Shown here piece after piece: positions 26,596-35,831 of a DNA stretch of 64,000 nt. Made by a program: the position numbers and the translations under genes. Position 1 is the stretch's first letter; each line of letters opens with the position of its first letter. The DNA comes from 66-474 sp040255405 (lineage in GTDB: Bacteria > Pseudomonadota > Gammaproteobacteria > Xanthomonadales > Rhodanobacteraceae), in assembly GCA_040255405.1 (NCBI GenBank), contig JBDZUX010000008.1, positions 1 through 64,000 on the forward strand, written 5' to 3'. A model generated the notes under the pieces. That model was not told the DNA's origin. It did no database searches and saw nothing but the letters and a program-made list of their open reading frames with translations.

Positions 26596-27471
26596 ATGGA
26601 TATCACCGCCGCGATGGTCAAGGAACTGCGCGAGCGCTCCGGCGCCGGCATGATGGAGTGCAAGAAGGCGCTCACCCAGAACAACGGCGACATCGACGCG
26701 TCGATCGAATGGCTGCGCAAGCAGGGCCTGGCCAAGGCCGACAAGAAGGCCGACCGCGTCGCCGCCGAGGGTCGCATCGTGCTGGCCCGGCACGACGGCA
26801 ACGGCGTACTGGTCGAAATCAATTCGGAGACCGATTTCGTCGCCAAGGACGAGAACTTCCTGAAGTTCGCCGATGAAGTGGCGCAGGTGGCGCTGGCCGC
26901 CGGCGCCAAGGATGTCGAGGCGCTGAAGGCGGCCCAGCTCGGCGGTGGCAGCATCGATGAAGCGCGCCAGGCGCTGGTCGCCAAGATCGGCGAAAACGTG
27001 CAGGTCCGCCGGCTGGTGCGCATCGACGGCGCGCCCATGCTGGGCGCCTACGTGCACGGCGGCCGCATCGGCGTGCTGGTCGCGCTGGAAGGCGGCGACG
27101 CGGAACTCGCGCGCGGCATGGCGATGCACATCGCCGCGATGAATCCGCGCTACGTCGCACCGGAGAACGTGCCTGCCGAATTCGTGGCCAAGGAAAAGGA
27201 AATCGCGCTGGCGCAGATGAGCGACAAGGACAAGCAGAAGCCGGCCGAGATCCAGGAAAAGATGATCGCCGGCAAGATCAGGAAGACGCTCAACGAGATC
27301 TCGCTGACCGGCCAGCCGTTCGTGCTGGACACCAACGTCAGCGTCGGCGACGCACTGGCGAAAGCCAAGGCGAAAGTGCTGTCGTTCCACCGCATCGCGG
27401 TCGGCGAAGGCATCGAGAAAGTGGTCGAGGATTACGCCGCCGAAGTGATGAAGCAGGCCGGCCTGGCGTAA
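26596..27471 (+). CDS. tsf: Elongation factor Ts
   Basis: EF-Ts exchanges GDP for GTP on EF-Tu. The product is 291 residues (E. coli 283). The N-terminal UBA-like domain reads ITAAMVKELRERSGAGMMEC and the EF-Tu-contact motif TDFVAKDENF is intact. The C-terminal part carries QPFVLDTNVSV, typical of the dimerisation module. A GAGGT ribosome-binding stretch precedes the ATG at 26596. A strong terminator follows the stop, so transcription of the rpsB-tsf unit ends before the lipoprotein gene. Confidence 0.98.
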   Translation: MDITAAMVKELRERSGAGMMECKKALTQNNGDIDASIEWLRKQGLAKADKKADRVAAEGRIVLARHDGNGVLVEINSETDFVAKDENFLKFADEVAQVALAAGAKDVEALKAAQLGGGSIDEARQALVAKIGENVQVRRLVRIDGAPMLGAYVHGGRIGVLVALEGGDAELARGMAMHIAAMNPRYVAPENVPAEFVAKEKEIALAQMSDKDKQKPAEIQEKMIAGKIRKTLNEISLTGQPFVLDTNVSVGDALAKAKAKVLSFHRIAVGEGIEKVVEDYAAEVMKQAGLA

Positions 27472-27494
27472 GTCTCACCAATGTCGCATTTCGC

Positions 27495-27524
27495 AAAGGG
27501 CCGCGGGAATCCGCGGCCCTTTTT
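27495..27524 (+). terminator. Intrinsic terminator after tsf
   Basis: GGGCCGCGG at 27498-27506 pairs with CCGCGGCCC at 27511-27519 around a GAAT loop, and five T residues follow at 27520-27524. Flanking AAA and TTT extend the stem. This is a textbook rho-independent terminator 26 bases after the tsf stop. Confidence 0.9.
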
Positions 27525-27534
27525 CTTGCGTGCT

Positions 27535-27540
27535 TATAAT
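27535..27540 (+). promoter_or_regulatory. Candidate -10 element upstream of the tsf-pyrH lipoprotein gene
   Basis: A perfect TATAAT lies ten bases after the tsf terminator T-run and 83 bases before the GTG start at 27624. No good -35 hexamer is visible at the right distance, because the terminator stem occupies that space. If used, it would rely on an activator or on upstream contacts. Confidence 0.4.
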
Positions 27541-27623
27541 CCGCGCGCCGACAGTTGCGGTCGGACCCACATAGGGATCAGTTCCACGTGTTCACCACTT
27601 ATCGACTCACAAGGGGAATATCC

Positions 27624-28232
27624 GTGAGAAAAACGATTGCGTTCCTTGCTGCGCTGTCCGTGCTCGTCACATTGGGCGGATGTGTCGCGACGTCGCCATA
27701 CATGACCAAGACGAGCATCACCCCACAACCCTCCGCCGACAAGGCACTCGTGATTTTCATGCGGCCATCTCGCTACGGCGGAGGCATTCAGGCCTCGGTT
27801 TACGATACGCGTGGCGCCAGCAACGAATTCATAGGAATCGTGTCAGCCAAGACGAAGATCGCCTATCAGGCCGGTCCGGGAACGCATCTCTTCATGGTGG
27901 TAGGCGAGAACGCCGATTTCATGAACGCGAATCTTGAGGCAGGCAAGACCTACTACGTGCTTGTCAGTCCACGCATGGGCATGTGGAAGGCACGCTTTTC
28001 ATTGCTGCCGATCCACGATGATGTAAACGCAAAATACAGCCTCAAATCTCCCGATTTTGCGCAATGGGAGCAAGCAACCGACTTCGTCCAAACGTCACCG
28101 GCTGCGACCGCCTGGTACAACGCCCACGCGGCGGATATCACGGCCAAGCAAGCCGATTACCTGCAAAAGTGGAATGCTGCGTCTGCTGAGCAAAAGGCTG
28201 AGTTGACGCTGCACGCCAACGACGGAACTTGA
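27624..28232 (+). CDS. Lipoprotein inserted between tsf and pyrH, unknown function
   Basis: The product is 202 residues with a clear lipoprotein signal: MRKTIAFLAALSVLVTLGGC, with Cys20 lipidated. The middle holds a beta-rich stretch (KALVIFMRPSRYGGGIQASVYD, then GPGTHLFMVVGENADFM and LEAGKTYYVLVSPRMG) resembling DUF2846-type lipoproteins that display small beta domains. AAGGGGA precedes the GTG start at 27624. The gene is visibly poorer in G+C than its neighbours. It breaks the normally contiguous tsf-pyrH pair and is flanked by the tsf terminator and a downstream hairpin, which suggests an insertion with independent expression. The function is unknown. Confidence 0.85.
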   Translation: MRKTIAFLAALSVLVTLGGCVATSPYMTKTSITPQPSADKALVIFMRPSRYGGGIQASVYDTRGASNEFIGIVSAKTKIAYQAGPGTHLFMVVGENADFMNANLEAGKTYYVLVSPRMGMWKARFSLLPIHDDVNAKYSLKSPDFAQWEQATDFVQTSPAATAWYNAHAADITAKQADYLQKWNAASAEQKAELTLHANDGT

Positions 28233-28269
28233 CGTCCGTATCGTCTATTTCCATATCCTTGGCCTCGCA

Positions 28270-28301
28270 CGGGGCGGAGTCCACAAGTGGGTTCCGCCCC
28301 G
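28270..28301 (+). terminator. Long hairpin between the lipoprotein gene and pyrH
   Basis: CGGGGCGGA at 28270-28278 pairs exactly with TCCGCCCCG at 28293-28301, and an inner CCAC/GTGG pair lengthens the stem. No T-run follows. It may end or attenuate transcripts of the lipoprotein gene before pyrH. Confidence 0.5.
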
Positions 28302-28353
28302 ATTCGTGCATACAAGTAGAATGTGCCTGTTTGCCACCACCGGAATCTCTCGC

Positions 28354-29079
28354 ATGCCCGCCAATCCGAAGTATCAACGCATCCTGTTGAAGCTGTCCGG
28401 CGAAGCGTTGATGGGGTCCGCGGACTATGGCATCGATCCGGAAGTGATCGGCAGGATGGCCGATGAAATCCTGGAGGTACGCAAGTTCGGCGCGGAAGTG
28501 GGCGTGGTGATCGGCGGCGGCAACATCTTCCGCGGCGCGGGCCTCGCCGAAGCGGGCATGGATCGCGTCACCGGCGACCACATGGGCATGCTGGCCACGG
28601 TGATGAACGCGCTGGCGATGCAGGACGCGCTGGAAAAACGCGGCGGTTTCGCGCGGGTCATGAGCGCGATCCAGATCCACGACGTGTGCGAAGACTTCAT
28701 CCGCCGCCGCGCGATCCGGCATCTCGAAAAGGGCCGCATCGTGCTGTTCGCCGGCGGCACCGGCAATCCGTTCTTCACCACCGATTCGGCCGCCGCGCTG
28801 CGCGCCGTCGAGGTGAATGCCGATCTGCTGCTCAAGGCCACCAAGGTCGATGGCGTCTACAGCGCCGACCCGAAAAAGAAGAAGGATGCACGGCGTTTCG
28901 AACACGTCAGCTACGAGGAAGTGATCGCGCGCAACCTCAAGGTGATGGACACCGCCGCGATCGCGCTGTGCCGCGACCACGGCCTGCCGCTGCGCATCTA
29001 CGACATGACGCGCCCGGGCAACCTTATGCGCATCATGAAGGGCGAACCGATCGGGACGTTGGTGTGCGATCGTCCTTGA
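28354..29079 (+). CDS. pyrH: Uridylate kinase
   Basis: UMP kinase phosphorylates UMP to UDP. The product is 241 residues, the usual bacterial length. The amino-acid-kinase fold is seen in RILLKLSGEALMG (ATP site), VGVVIGGGNIFRGAG (UMP site) and TGNPFFTTDSAAALRA, all characteristic of bacterial PyrH. The start at MPANPKYQ (28354) is preferred; an ATG at 28306 would add 16 residues over the leader. frr follows after 212 bases. Separation from tsf by an extra gene is unusual. Confidence 0.97.
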   Translation: MPANPKYQRILLKLSGEALMGSADYGIDPEVIGRMADEILEVRKFGAEVGVVIGGGNIFRGAGLAEAGMDRVTGDHMGMLATVMNALAMQDALEKRGGFARVMSAIQIHDVCEDFIRRRAIRHLEKGRIVLFAGGTGNPFFTTDSAAALRAVEVNADLLLKATKVDGVYSADPKKKKDARRFEHVSYEEVIARNLKVMDTAAIALCRDHGLPLRIYDMTRPGNLMRIMKGEPIGTLVCDRP

Positions 29080-29255
29080 TCGCGGGTCCCTGAATGCCGC
29101 AATGGTTTTGACGAGCAGCGCCGGTCGGGCCGAGCCACGCGAAGCCCGACGTCGCTTCGTCGCGCACCGCCACATTGGGCTTCGCCGATGAGGCCGGCTC
29201 AGTCCAGCCTGCCTGCGCGCGCATCTTGTCGCCGGCCCAAGCGCGATCGTGCGGT

Positions 29256-29261
29256 TATACT
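29256..29261 (+). promoter_or_regulatory. Candidate -10 element upstream of frr
   Basis: TATACT followed by the GC-rich TTGGCGG lies 31 bases before the frr start. No convincing -35 is seen. It resembles other -10-like hexamers with GC-rich downstream bases in this window. Confidence 0.35.
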
Positions 29262-29291
29262 TGGCGGTCAACAACAGCTTCCGGAGCCGCC

Positions 29292-29849
29292 ATGCTCGAC
29301 GACATCAAGCGCGACAGCCAGACCCGCATGGGCAAGAGCGTGGAGGCACTGCGCCAGGAGTTGTCGCACCTGCGCACCGGCCGCGCCAGCACCGCGCTGG
29401 TGGACGGCATCAGGGTGAACTATTACGGCTCGGACGTGCCGATCAACCAGGTCGCCACGGTGACCGTTTCGGACGCCCGCTCGCTGACCATCACGCCTTA
29501 CGAAAAACAGATGGTGGGTCCGATCGAAAAGGCCATCATGGCTTCCGACCTCGGCGTCACGCCCACCACCGCAGGCACCACCATCCGCCTCAACATGCCG
29601 CCGCTCACCGAGGAACGCCGCAAGGAGCTCGCCAAGCACGTCGGCCATGAGGGCGAGAACGCCAAGGTGGCGATCCGCAATATCCGTCGCGACGCCCTCC
29701 AGCAAATCAAGAATCTGCTGAAGGACAAGCGGATCAGCGAAGATGACGACCATCGCGCGCAGGACGAGATGCAGAAGCTGACCGACCGCTTCATCAAGGA
29801 CGTGGACGCGGCAGTGCAGGCGAAGGAACAGGAATTGCTGGCCATCTGA
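29292..29849 (+). CDS. frr: Ribosome recycling factor
   Basis: RRF splits the post-termination ribosome with EF-G. The product is 185 residues, as in E. coli. It reads MLDDIKRDSQTRMGKSVEAL, LSHLRTGRASTALVDGI and RRKELAKHVGHEGENAKVAI, all family signatures. GGAG lies six bases before the ATG at 29292. It is followed by uppS after 146 bases in the standard order. Confidence 0.98.
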   Translation: MLDDIKRDSQTRMGKSVEALRQELSHLRTGRASTALVDGIRVNYYGSDVPINQVATVTVSDARSLTITPYEKQMVGPIEKAIMASDLGVTPTTAGTTIRLNMPPLTEERRKELAKHVGHEGENAKVAIRNIRRDALQQIKNLLKDKRISEDDDHRAQDEMQKLTDRFIKDVDAAVQAKEQELLAI

Positions 29850-29995
29850 CGGAAGTTCGAGAGGACCCTGGACTTGGTCTGTCGCAACAATCGTCCCGAG
29901 GCCGTGCATGCACGGTGCCCGCTTCATTCCACGCCGGCCCGCGGCCAGCGCCGCACCACCGCCGGGACGATGCGCCCGATGAGCGAAACGCCTCG

Positions 29996-30766
29996 ATGAC
30001 TGCCCGCAAGGTCGTGGCCCCCAAGGGCGCAATTCGCGCGAACGTCCCCCGCCACATCGCCATCGTGATGGACGGCAATGGCCGCTGGGCGCGCCGCCGT
30101 GCGCAACCGCGCAGCTTCGGCCATCGCGCCGGCCAGAAGGCGGTGCGCGCGACCGTCGAGTATTGCCTGCGCCATGGCGTCGGCGTGCTGACGCTGTTCG
30201 CGTTCTCCTCGGAAAACTGGAAGCGCCCCGGTGCCGAAGTCGGGGCGTTGATGGACTTGTTCCTGAAAGCGCTGGACAAGGAAATCGACAAGCTGCACGA
30301 GAACGACGTGCGGGTGCGTTTCATCGGCGAGTTGTCGGCGTTTTCGGAAGCGATCCGCACGCGCATGCAGGCGGCCATGCTGCGCACCGGCGCGAACGCG
30401 CGCCTGATCCTCAACGTGTGCGTGAACTACGGCGGCCGCTGGGACATGGCGCAGGCCGCGCGACGCGCCGCGGCCGCGGCGGTGGCCGGCAAGCTGGAAC
30501 CCTCCGCGATCGACGAGACCACGCTGGCGCCCTACTTCTGTCTCGCCGACGTGCCCCCGCCCGACCTTTTCATCCGCACCGGCGGCGAACACCGGGTCAG
30601 CAATTTCCTGCTGTGGCAGCTTGCCTATACGGAGCTGTACTTCACCGATACCCTTTGGCCCGATATGGATGCCGCCGAACTCGACCGCGCACTCGACGAC
30701 TACTCGCATCGCGAACGGCGTTTCGGCTGCGTCCCTGCCCCGGCCCCCGCCGCCCGCGCGAGCTGA
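29996..30766 (+). CDS. uppS: Undecaprenyl diphosphate synthase
   Basis: UppS extends farnesyl diphosphate to the C55 carrier lipid used for peptidoglycan and lipopolysaccharide. The product is 256 residues. The cis-prenyltransferase signature HIAIVMDGNGRWARRR holds the catalytic aspartate. LTLFAFSSENWKRP and FIRTGGEHRVSNFLLWQLAY follow, the latter with the typical substrate arginines. The ATG at 29996 is chosen over an in-frame upstream extension. It ends nine bases before cdsA, so the two are co-transcribed. Confidence 0.97.
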   Translation: MTARKVVAPKGAIRANVPRHIAIVMDGNGRWARRRAQPRSFGHRAGQKAVRATVEYCLRHGVGVLTLFAFSSENWKRPGAEVGALMDLFLKALDKEIDKLHENDVRVRFIGELSAFSEAIRTRMQAAMLRTGANARLILNVCVNYGGRWDMAQAARRAAAAAVAGKLEPSAIDETTLAPYFCLADVPPPDLFIRTGGEHRVSNFLLWQLAYTELYFTDTLWPDMDAAELDRALDDYSHRERRFGCVPAPAPAARAS

Positions 30767-30775
30767 CCGCCGCCG

Positions 30776-31609
30776 ATGCTGAAACAGCGCGTCATCACCG
30801 CCCTCGTCCTCGCGCCGCTGATCGTTGCGCTGATCTTCCTGACCAAGGCGTCGGTGTTCGCGACGCTGCTGGGGCTGGTCTTCCTGCTGGGGATGTGGGA
30901 ATGGACGCGGCTGGCGGGCGTGCGTGGTTATCCGTTGCGGATCCTCTCGTTGCTCGGTTATGCGGCCCTGTTTGCACTGCTGTGGCAGGTCTGCAAGACA
31001 CCGTGGTGGTGGCTCCCGGTACTGGCGGGGATGGCGTGGTGGCTGCTGGCCTTGTACTGGCTTGCCCACCACCGTTTCGGCGCCGAACCCACCGGCGGCC
31101 ACGCGCTGCTGAAAGTCGTGGCCGGCGCGTTCGTGGTGGTGCCGGCATGGTGCGCGGTGGTGGTGATGCACGGCGACATGGCCGAGCCGCGCACCGGATA
31201 CGGCCACTGGTGGGTATTGTTCTTCGCGTGCATCGTGATTGCCGCGGACATCGGCGCCTTTTCGGCGGGCCGCCGCTGGGGTCGCCACAAACTCGCGCCC
31301 CTGATCAGCCCCGGCAAGACCCGCGAAGGCGTGTACGGGGCGCTGGTCTGCTCGGGTATCGTCGGCCTGGTCGGCGGCACGTTGCTGAAGGTACCCCTCG
31401 ATCGCCTGCCCGCGATCGTGGCGCTGGCGCTGGTGACCGTACTGTTCTCGATCGTGGGCGACCTGTTCGAGAGCCTCATGAAGCGCCACGCCGGCGTCAA
31501 GGACTCCGGCGCGTTGTTCCCCGGCCATGGCGGCATGTTCGATCGGATGGACTCGCTGGTCGCGGCGCTGCCGGTTTTCGTGCTGGGGAAATTCCTGCTG
31601 GGGTTGTAG
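30776..31609 (+). CDS. cdsA: Phosphatidate cytidylyltransferase
   Basis: CdsA makes CDP-diacylglycerol, the precursor of all phospholipid head-group reactions. The product is 277 residues with about eight membrane segments. The C-terminal signature is complete: SIVGDLFESLMKRHAGVKDS, followed by PGHGGMFDRMDSL. It sits nine bases after uppS. In related bacteria dxr normally comes next; here a 111-base gap leads straight to rseP. Confidence 0.96.
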   Translation: MLKQRVITALVLAPLIVALIFLTKASVFATLLGLVFLLGMWEWTRLAGVRGYPLRILSLLGYAALFALLWQVCKTPWWWLPVLAGMAWWLLALYWLAHHRFGAEPTGGHALLKVVAGAFVVVPAWCAVVVMHGDMAEPRTGYGHWWVLFFACIVIAADIGAFSAGRRWGRHKLAPLISPGKTREGVYGALVCSGIVGLVGGTLLKVPLDRLPAIVALALVTVLFSIVGDLFESLMKRHAGVKDSGALFPGHGGMFDRMDSLVAALPVFVLGKFLLGL

Positions 31610-31662
31610 CTGCGCCGGAACTTGCGGCCGTCCGTCGCGGTCGATGAGTGACCGGCGCCATG

Positions 31663-31678
31663 CCGGCCTTCAGGCCGG
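31663..31678. repeat. Small perfect hairpin between cdsA and rseP
   Basis: CCGGCCT at 31663-31669 and AGGCCGG at 31672-31678 pair around two bases in the 111-base gap where dxr would normally be. No T-run follows. It may be a weak terminator or a chance GC palindrome. Confidence 0.3.
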
Positions 31679-31720
31679 GTGCCGTATCATGGGCGGCGCC
31701 GAATTCATCGCGAACATGGC

Positions 31721-33085
31721 ATGGGCGATTTACTGAACATTGTTGGCTCCGTGTGGTGGATGATCGTCACCTTGGGCATCCTGGTGACCTTCCACGAGTT
31801 TGGTCACTTCTGGGTCGCGCGCCGCTGCGGCGTGAAAGTGCTGCGCTTCTCCATCGGCTTCGGCCAGGCGATCAAGTCGTGGTACGGCAAGGACGGCACC
31901 GAGTACCGTGTGGCATGGATTCCGCTGGGCGGCTACGTCAAGATGCTGGACGCGCGCGAAGGCGACGTCGATCCGGCGGATCGCCCGCGCGAATTTACCG
32001 GCAAGCCGATCTGGCAACGCATCCTGATCGTGCTGGCGGGGCCGGGCTTCAACCTGATCTTCGCGGTCGCCGCGTTCTGGGCGATGCTGGTGATCGGCAA
32101 GCCGGATTTCCAGCCGCTGGTCGGCGACGTCACGCACCTTGCGGCGCAAGCGGGCGTCCAACGCGGCGACCGCGTATTGAGCGTCGACGGCCAAGCCATT
32201 TCCAATTGGACCGATCTCGGCCTCGCCCTCGCCACCGCGGCGCAGACGCGACAGCCGACGCAGTTGAAGGTGCGTACTCCGTCGGGTGACGTACGGACGC
32301 GGGTGCTGCACTTCGACAAGCTGCCGGCGCACTCGAGCGACCAGATCATCGTCGAGCAGACCGGCATGATGCCGCTGCAGCGCAGCCTGCCACCGGTGGT
32401 GGGCAAGCTGGTGCCCGGCAGCGCGGCCGAGGCCGCCGGCCTGAAGCCGGGCGACCGCGTCGTCAGCATCAATGGCACGGCGATTGGCGACTGGAACCAG
32501 TTGACCGACATCACCCGCAAGGACGCCGGTCCCGGCCAACCGCTCGCCCTGGTGGTGATGCGCGATGGCCAGCGCATCGCGATGTCGCTGCAGCCACGCC
32601 TGACCAGCGAACCCGACGGCAGCAAGGTCTGGGCCATCGGCATCTATGCGAAACCCGGCACAGCGGCGTACGACACGGTGCTGCGGCGGGGTCCGCTCGC
32701 GGCCCTGCCCGCAGCCGTGGAACAGATGTGGGATCTGACGGCCACCACCGTGAAGATGCTGGGCCACATGCTGAGCGGTTCGGCCTCGCTGTCAAACCTC
32801 TCGGGCCCGATTTCGATCGCGCAGTACGCGCAGACGTCGGCCGAGATGGGGCCGGCGTGGTTCCTGTATTTCCTCGGCATCATCTCGCTCAGCCTCGGCG
32901 TGATGAACCTGCTGCCGATCCCGATCCTCGACGGCGGCCACCTGCTCTATTACCTGATCGAGCTGGTCAAGGGCAGCCCGCTTTCCGAACGCGCGATGGC
33001 GGCCGGGCAATACATGGGCATGGCGCTGCTGATGATGCTGATGGGCCTGGCGTTCTACAACGACATCCTGCGCGTGCTCTCATGA
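31721..33085 (+). CDS. rseP: RIP zinc metalloprotease RseP
   Basis: RseP is the inner-membrane site-2 protease that cuts RseA to release sigma E, and it also clears signal peptides. The product is 454 residues. The zinc site TFHEFGHFWVAR lies in the first membrane segment, and NLLPIPILDGGHL supplies the third ligand in the third. Between them are two PDZ domains, seen as AGVQRGDRVLSVDG and AGLKPGDRVVSING. The ATG at 31721 gives the normal N-terminus. It is 136 bases upstream of bamA. Confidence 0.97.
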   Translation: MGDLLNIVGSVWWMIVTLGILVTFHEFGHFWVARRCGVKVLRFSIGFGQAIKSWYGKDGTEYRVAWIPLGGYVKMLDAREGDVDPADRPREFTGKPIWQRILIVLAGPGFNLIFAVAAFWAMLVIGKPDFQPLVGDVTHLAAQAGVQRGDRVLSVDGQAISNWTDLGLALATAAQTRQPTQLKVRTPSGDVRTRVLHFDKLPAHSSDQIIVEQTGMMPLQRSLPPVVGKLVPGSAAEAAGLKPGDRVVSINGTAIGDWNQLTDITRKDAGPGQPLALVVMRDGQRIAMSLQPRLTSEPDGSKVWAIGIYAKPGTAAYDTVLRRGPLAALPAAVEQMWDLTATTVKMLGHMLSGSASLSNLSGPISIAQYAQTSAEMGPAWFLYFLGIISLSLGVMNLLPIPILDGGHLLYYLIELVKGSPLSERAMAAGQYMGMALLMMLMGLAFYNDILRVLS

Positions 33086-33221
33086 GCAAGCCCGCCCTGC
33101 CTTGCACCGCCAGCCCACGGCTTGTCGCGCGTGCAGCCTGAGACGCGCCGCTTTCCCGTGCGCGGCCGCGCCTGTACGATGCACGGTTTGCATGGCAAAT
33201 CCTGACTTTCCGGAATCGACG

Positions 33222-35633
33222 ATGAAGCGAGTCGCCGCACTGATCCTGTTCGCCGCCCTCTCCGCCCCCGTGGCGGCGTACGCCTTCCAACCCTTCACCG
33301 TCAGCGACATCCGCATCGAGGGCCTGCAGCGCATCGCCGCCGGCACGGTGCTGAGCTACCTGCAGGTCGAGCCCGGCCAGACGATGACCGACGCCACCGC
33401 GCAGAAGGCGATCCAGGACCTCTTCAAGACCGGCTTCTTCAACAACGTCCAGCTGGAACGCCAGGGCAGCATCCTGATCGTGAAGGTCACCGAGCGCCCG
33501 TCCATCGCCAGCCTCAACGTGCGCGGCAACAAGGACATCAAGACCGACCAGTTGATGAAGGGGCTGAAGTCGGCGGGTCTGGCCGAGGGCCAGACCTTCG
33601 ACCGTCTCACCCTCGACCAGATGCGCCAGCAGCTGATCGCGCAGTACAACGACCGCGGCAAGTACAACGTCACGGTCGAACCGCACGTCACCCACCTTGA
33701 CCGCAACCGGGTCGCGATCGACATCGAAATCCACGAGGGCAAGGCCTCGAAGATCCAGGAAATCAACATCGTCGGCAACCAGGCCTTCACCGACGACCAG
33801 ATCCGCGACGACTGGGAATCGGGCACGCCCAATTGGACGTCGTGGTATTCCAACAACGACCAGTATTCGCGCGAGAAGCTGTCGGGCGACCTCACCAAGC
33901 TGTCGTCGTACTACCTCGACCGCGGCTACGCCGATTTCAACATCAGTTCGGCGCAGGTCACCATCAGCCCCGACAAGCGCGACATCTACATCGCCGCGGC
34001 CATCCACGAAGGCGAGATCTACAACATTGCCGACATCCACCTGCTCGGCACGCTGATCCTGCCGGAGGACGCGCTGCGCAAGGTGCTGCGCATCGAACCT
34101 GGCGAAGTGTTCGACCGCCACAGCATCGAACTTTCCGCGGACGCGATCACCGACGTGCTGTCGAATATCGGTTACGCCTTCGCCAAGGTTTCGCCGATTC
34201 CCAAGGTGGATGAAAAGGCCCACACCGTCGACCTGACCTTCTTCATCGATCCGGGTCCGCGCGTGTACGTGCGCCGCATCAACTTCAAGGGCAACACCAG
34301 CACCCAGGGCCAGGTCCTGCGCCGCGAAATGCGCCAGTACGAAGGTGCGTGGTACTCGCAGGCCGCGATCGACCGTTCCAAGGTGCGCCTGCAGCGCCTC
34401 GGCTTCTTCAGGGACGTCAACATCGACACCGTCAAGGTGCCGGGCACGACGGACGAGGTGGACTTGAACGTCAAGGTCACCGAGGAATCGTCCGGCCAGT
34501 TCCAGTTCGGCGTCGGCTACTCTCAGGTGTCGGGTATCATCCTTTCAACCTCGATTTCCAACAACAACTTCCTCGGCACCGGCAACCGGGTGTCGGCGAC
34601 ATTCCAGAAGAGCCTGTTCCTCAAGCAATACCAGGTTTCGTTCTTCAACCCGTACCTCACCGACAGCGGCATCGGCATCGGCTACAGCGCCAGCGTGCTG
34701 AAGTTGAACCAGGCCGAGCAGAACATCGCGTCCTATCTTTCGGACACGGATTCGTTCTCGACGTACCTGAGCTTCCCCATCAGCGAAACCGACAGCATCA
34801 ACGCCGGCATCGGCATCAACAAGACCAGGCTGGACCTCATCCCGGGTTTCACGCCGCAGGTGTTCTTCGACCAGATCTACAAGGTCGGCCACTACACCAT
34901 CCACGAAACCCCGCTGACGCTTTCCTACGCGCACGACACCCTCAACCAGTTCTTCAAGCCGACCCGCGGCGGCCTGCAGCAGGTCAGCGCCGAAATCGGA
35001 CTGCCCGGCGGCACCGTGCCGTACTACAAACTGACGCTGTCCACCAGCGATTACTTCCCGCTGCCGTTCGGATTCACCGGCCACGTGTCGGGCACGCTGG
35101 GCTACGGGAAGGCGTATTCGAAGGACGTGTCGGTGCAGTACGCCGACAGCGAGGGCAACATCCGCACGATGTCGTTCCCGTTCTTCCAGAACTACTACGC
35201 GGGCGGCGTCCGTGACGTGCGCGGTTTCCAGGACAACACGCTGGGTCCGCGCATCTGTTCCGGGCTGATCGGTGCGGACGGCAAAGCCGCCACGAGCGCC
35301 ATTTCGGTGAGCGGCACCTGCTCCGGCGGCAGTTACTTCCGGCCACAGCCGGTCGGCGGTGCGTTCAAGATGCTGGGCAGCGGCGAGCTGGTGCTGCCGT
35401 TCTTCAAGGACAATCCGAAAGCGCGCATCTCGCTGTTCGCCGACGTGGGCAACGTGTTCGCCAGTTACGGCGACTTCAATGCCTCGGACTTGCGTGCCTC
35501 GGTGGGTATTTCGCTGCAATGGATCGCGCCGGTCGGCCCGATCGTGATCAACCTGGCGCAGCCGATCCGCGACAAGCCGGAAGACAAGCCGTACGAAGAG
35601 CGGCTGCAGTTCTACTTCGGCCGGACGTTCTAA
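33222..35633 (+). CDS. bamA: Outer membrane protein assembly factor BamA
   Basis: BamA inserts beta-barrel proteins into the outer membrane. The product is 803 residues with a signal peptide (MKRVAALILFAALSAPVAAYA). Five POTRA domains follow to about residue 420, beginning FTVSDIRIEGLQRIAAGTV. The C-terminal 16-strand barrel carries the conserved loop-6 motif VRGF, in GGVRDVRGFQDNTLGPR, and ends LQFYFGRTF with the terminal phenylalanine. The start at 33222 gives the best signal peptide; ATGs at 33192 and 33102 are in frame. skp, usually next, is missing. Confidence 0.97.
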   Translation: MKRVAALILFAALSAPVAAYAFQPFTVSDIRIEGLQRIAAGTVLSYLQVEPGQTMTDATAQKAIQDLFKTGFFNNVQLERQGSILIVKVTERPSIASLNVRGNKDIKTDQLMKGLKSAGLAEGQTFDRLTLDQMRQQLIAQYNDRGKYNVTVEPHVTHLDRNRVAIDIEIHEGKASKIQEINIVGNQAFTDDQIRDDWESGTPNWTSWYSNNDQYSREKLSGDLTKLSSYYLDRGYADFNISSAQVTISPDKRDIYIAAAIHEGEIYNIADIHLLGTLILPEDALRKVLRIEPGEVFDRHSIELSADAITDVLSNIGYAFAKVSPIPKVDEKAHTVDLTFFIDPGPRVYVRRINFKGNTSTQGQVLRREMRQYEGAWYSQAAIDRSKVRLQRLGFFRDVNIDTVKVPGTTDEVDLNVKVTEESSGQFQFGVGYSQVSGIILSTSISNNNFLGTGNRVSATFQKSLFLKQYQVSFFNPYLTDSGIGIGYSASVLKLNQAEQNIASYLSDTDSFSTYLSFPISETDSINAGIGINKTRLDLIPGFTPQVFFDQIYKVGHYTIHETPLTLSYAHDTLNQFFKPTRGGLQQVSAEIGLPGGTVPYYKLTLSTSDYFPLPFGFTGHVSGTLGYGKAYSKDVSVQYADSEGNIRTMSFPFFQNYYAGGVRDVRGFQDNTLGPRICSGLIGADGKAATSAISVSGTCSGGSYFRPQPVGGAFKMLGSGELVLPFFKDNPKARISLFADVGNVFASYGDFNASDLRASVGISLQWIAPVGPIVINLAQPIRDKPEDKPYEERLQFYFGRTF

Positions 35634-35831
35634 GCCTTGCAGCCGCGCTTGCGCCCGGTTCGAGGCCAGGACGCGATCGCCGAACGCCACGACTCCGGTC
35701 TGTGCAAACCAATGAACGCACCGCTCCCTTGAATCAAGGGGCCGGGACAGCGCGTGCGTCGATACAATCAGGCGCGGCAAGTGCAAGCACTTCCATGCGC
35801 GTGCTCTTGAATCCTCTCAAGCCCAGGGCGA

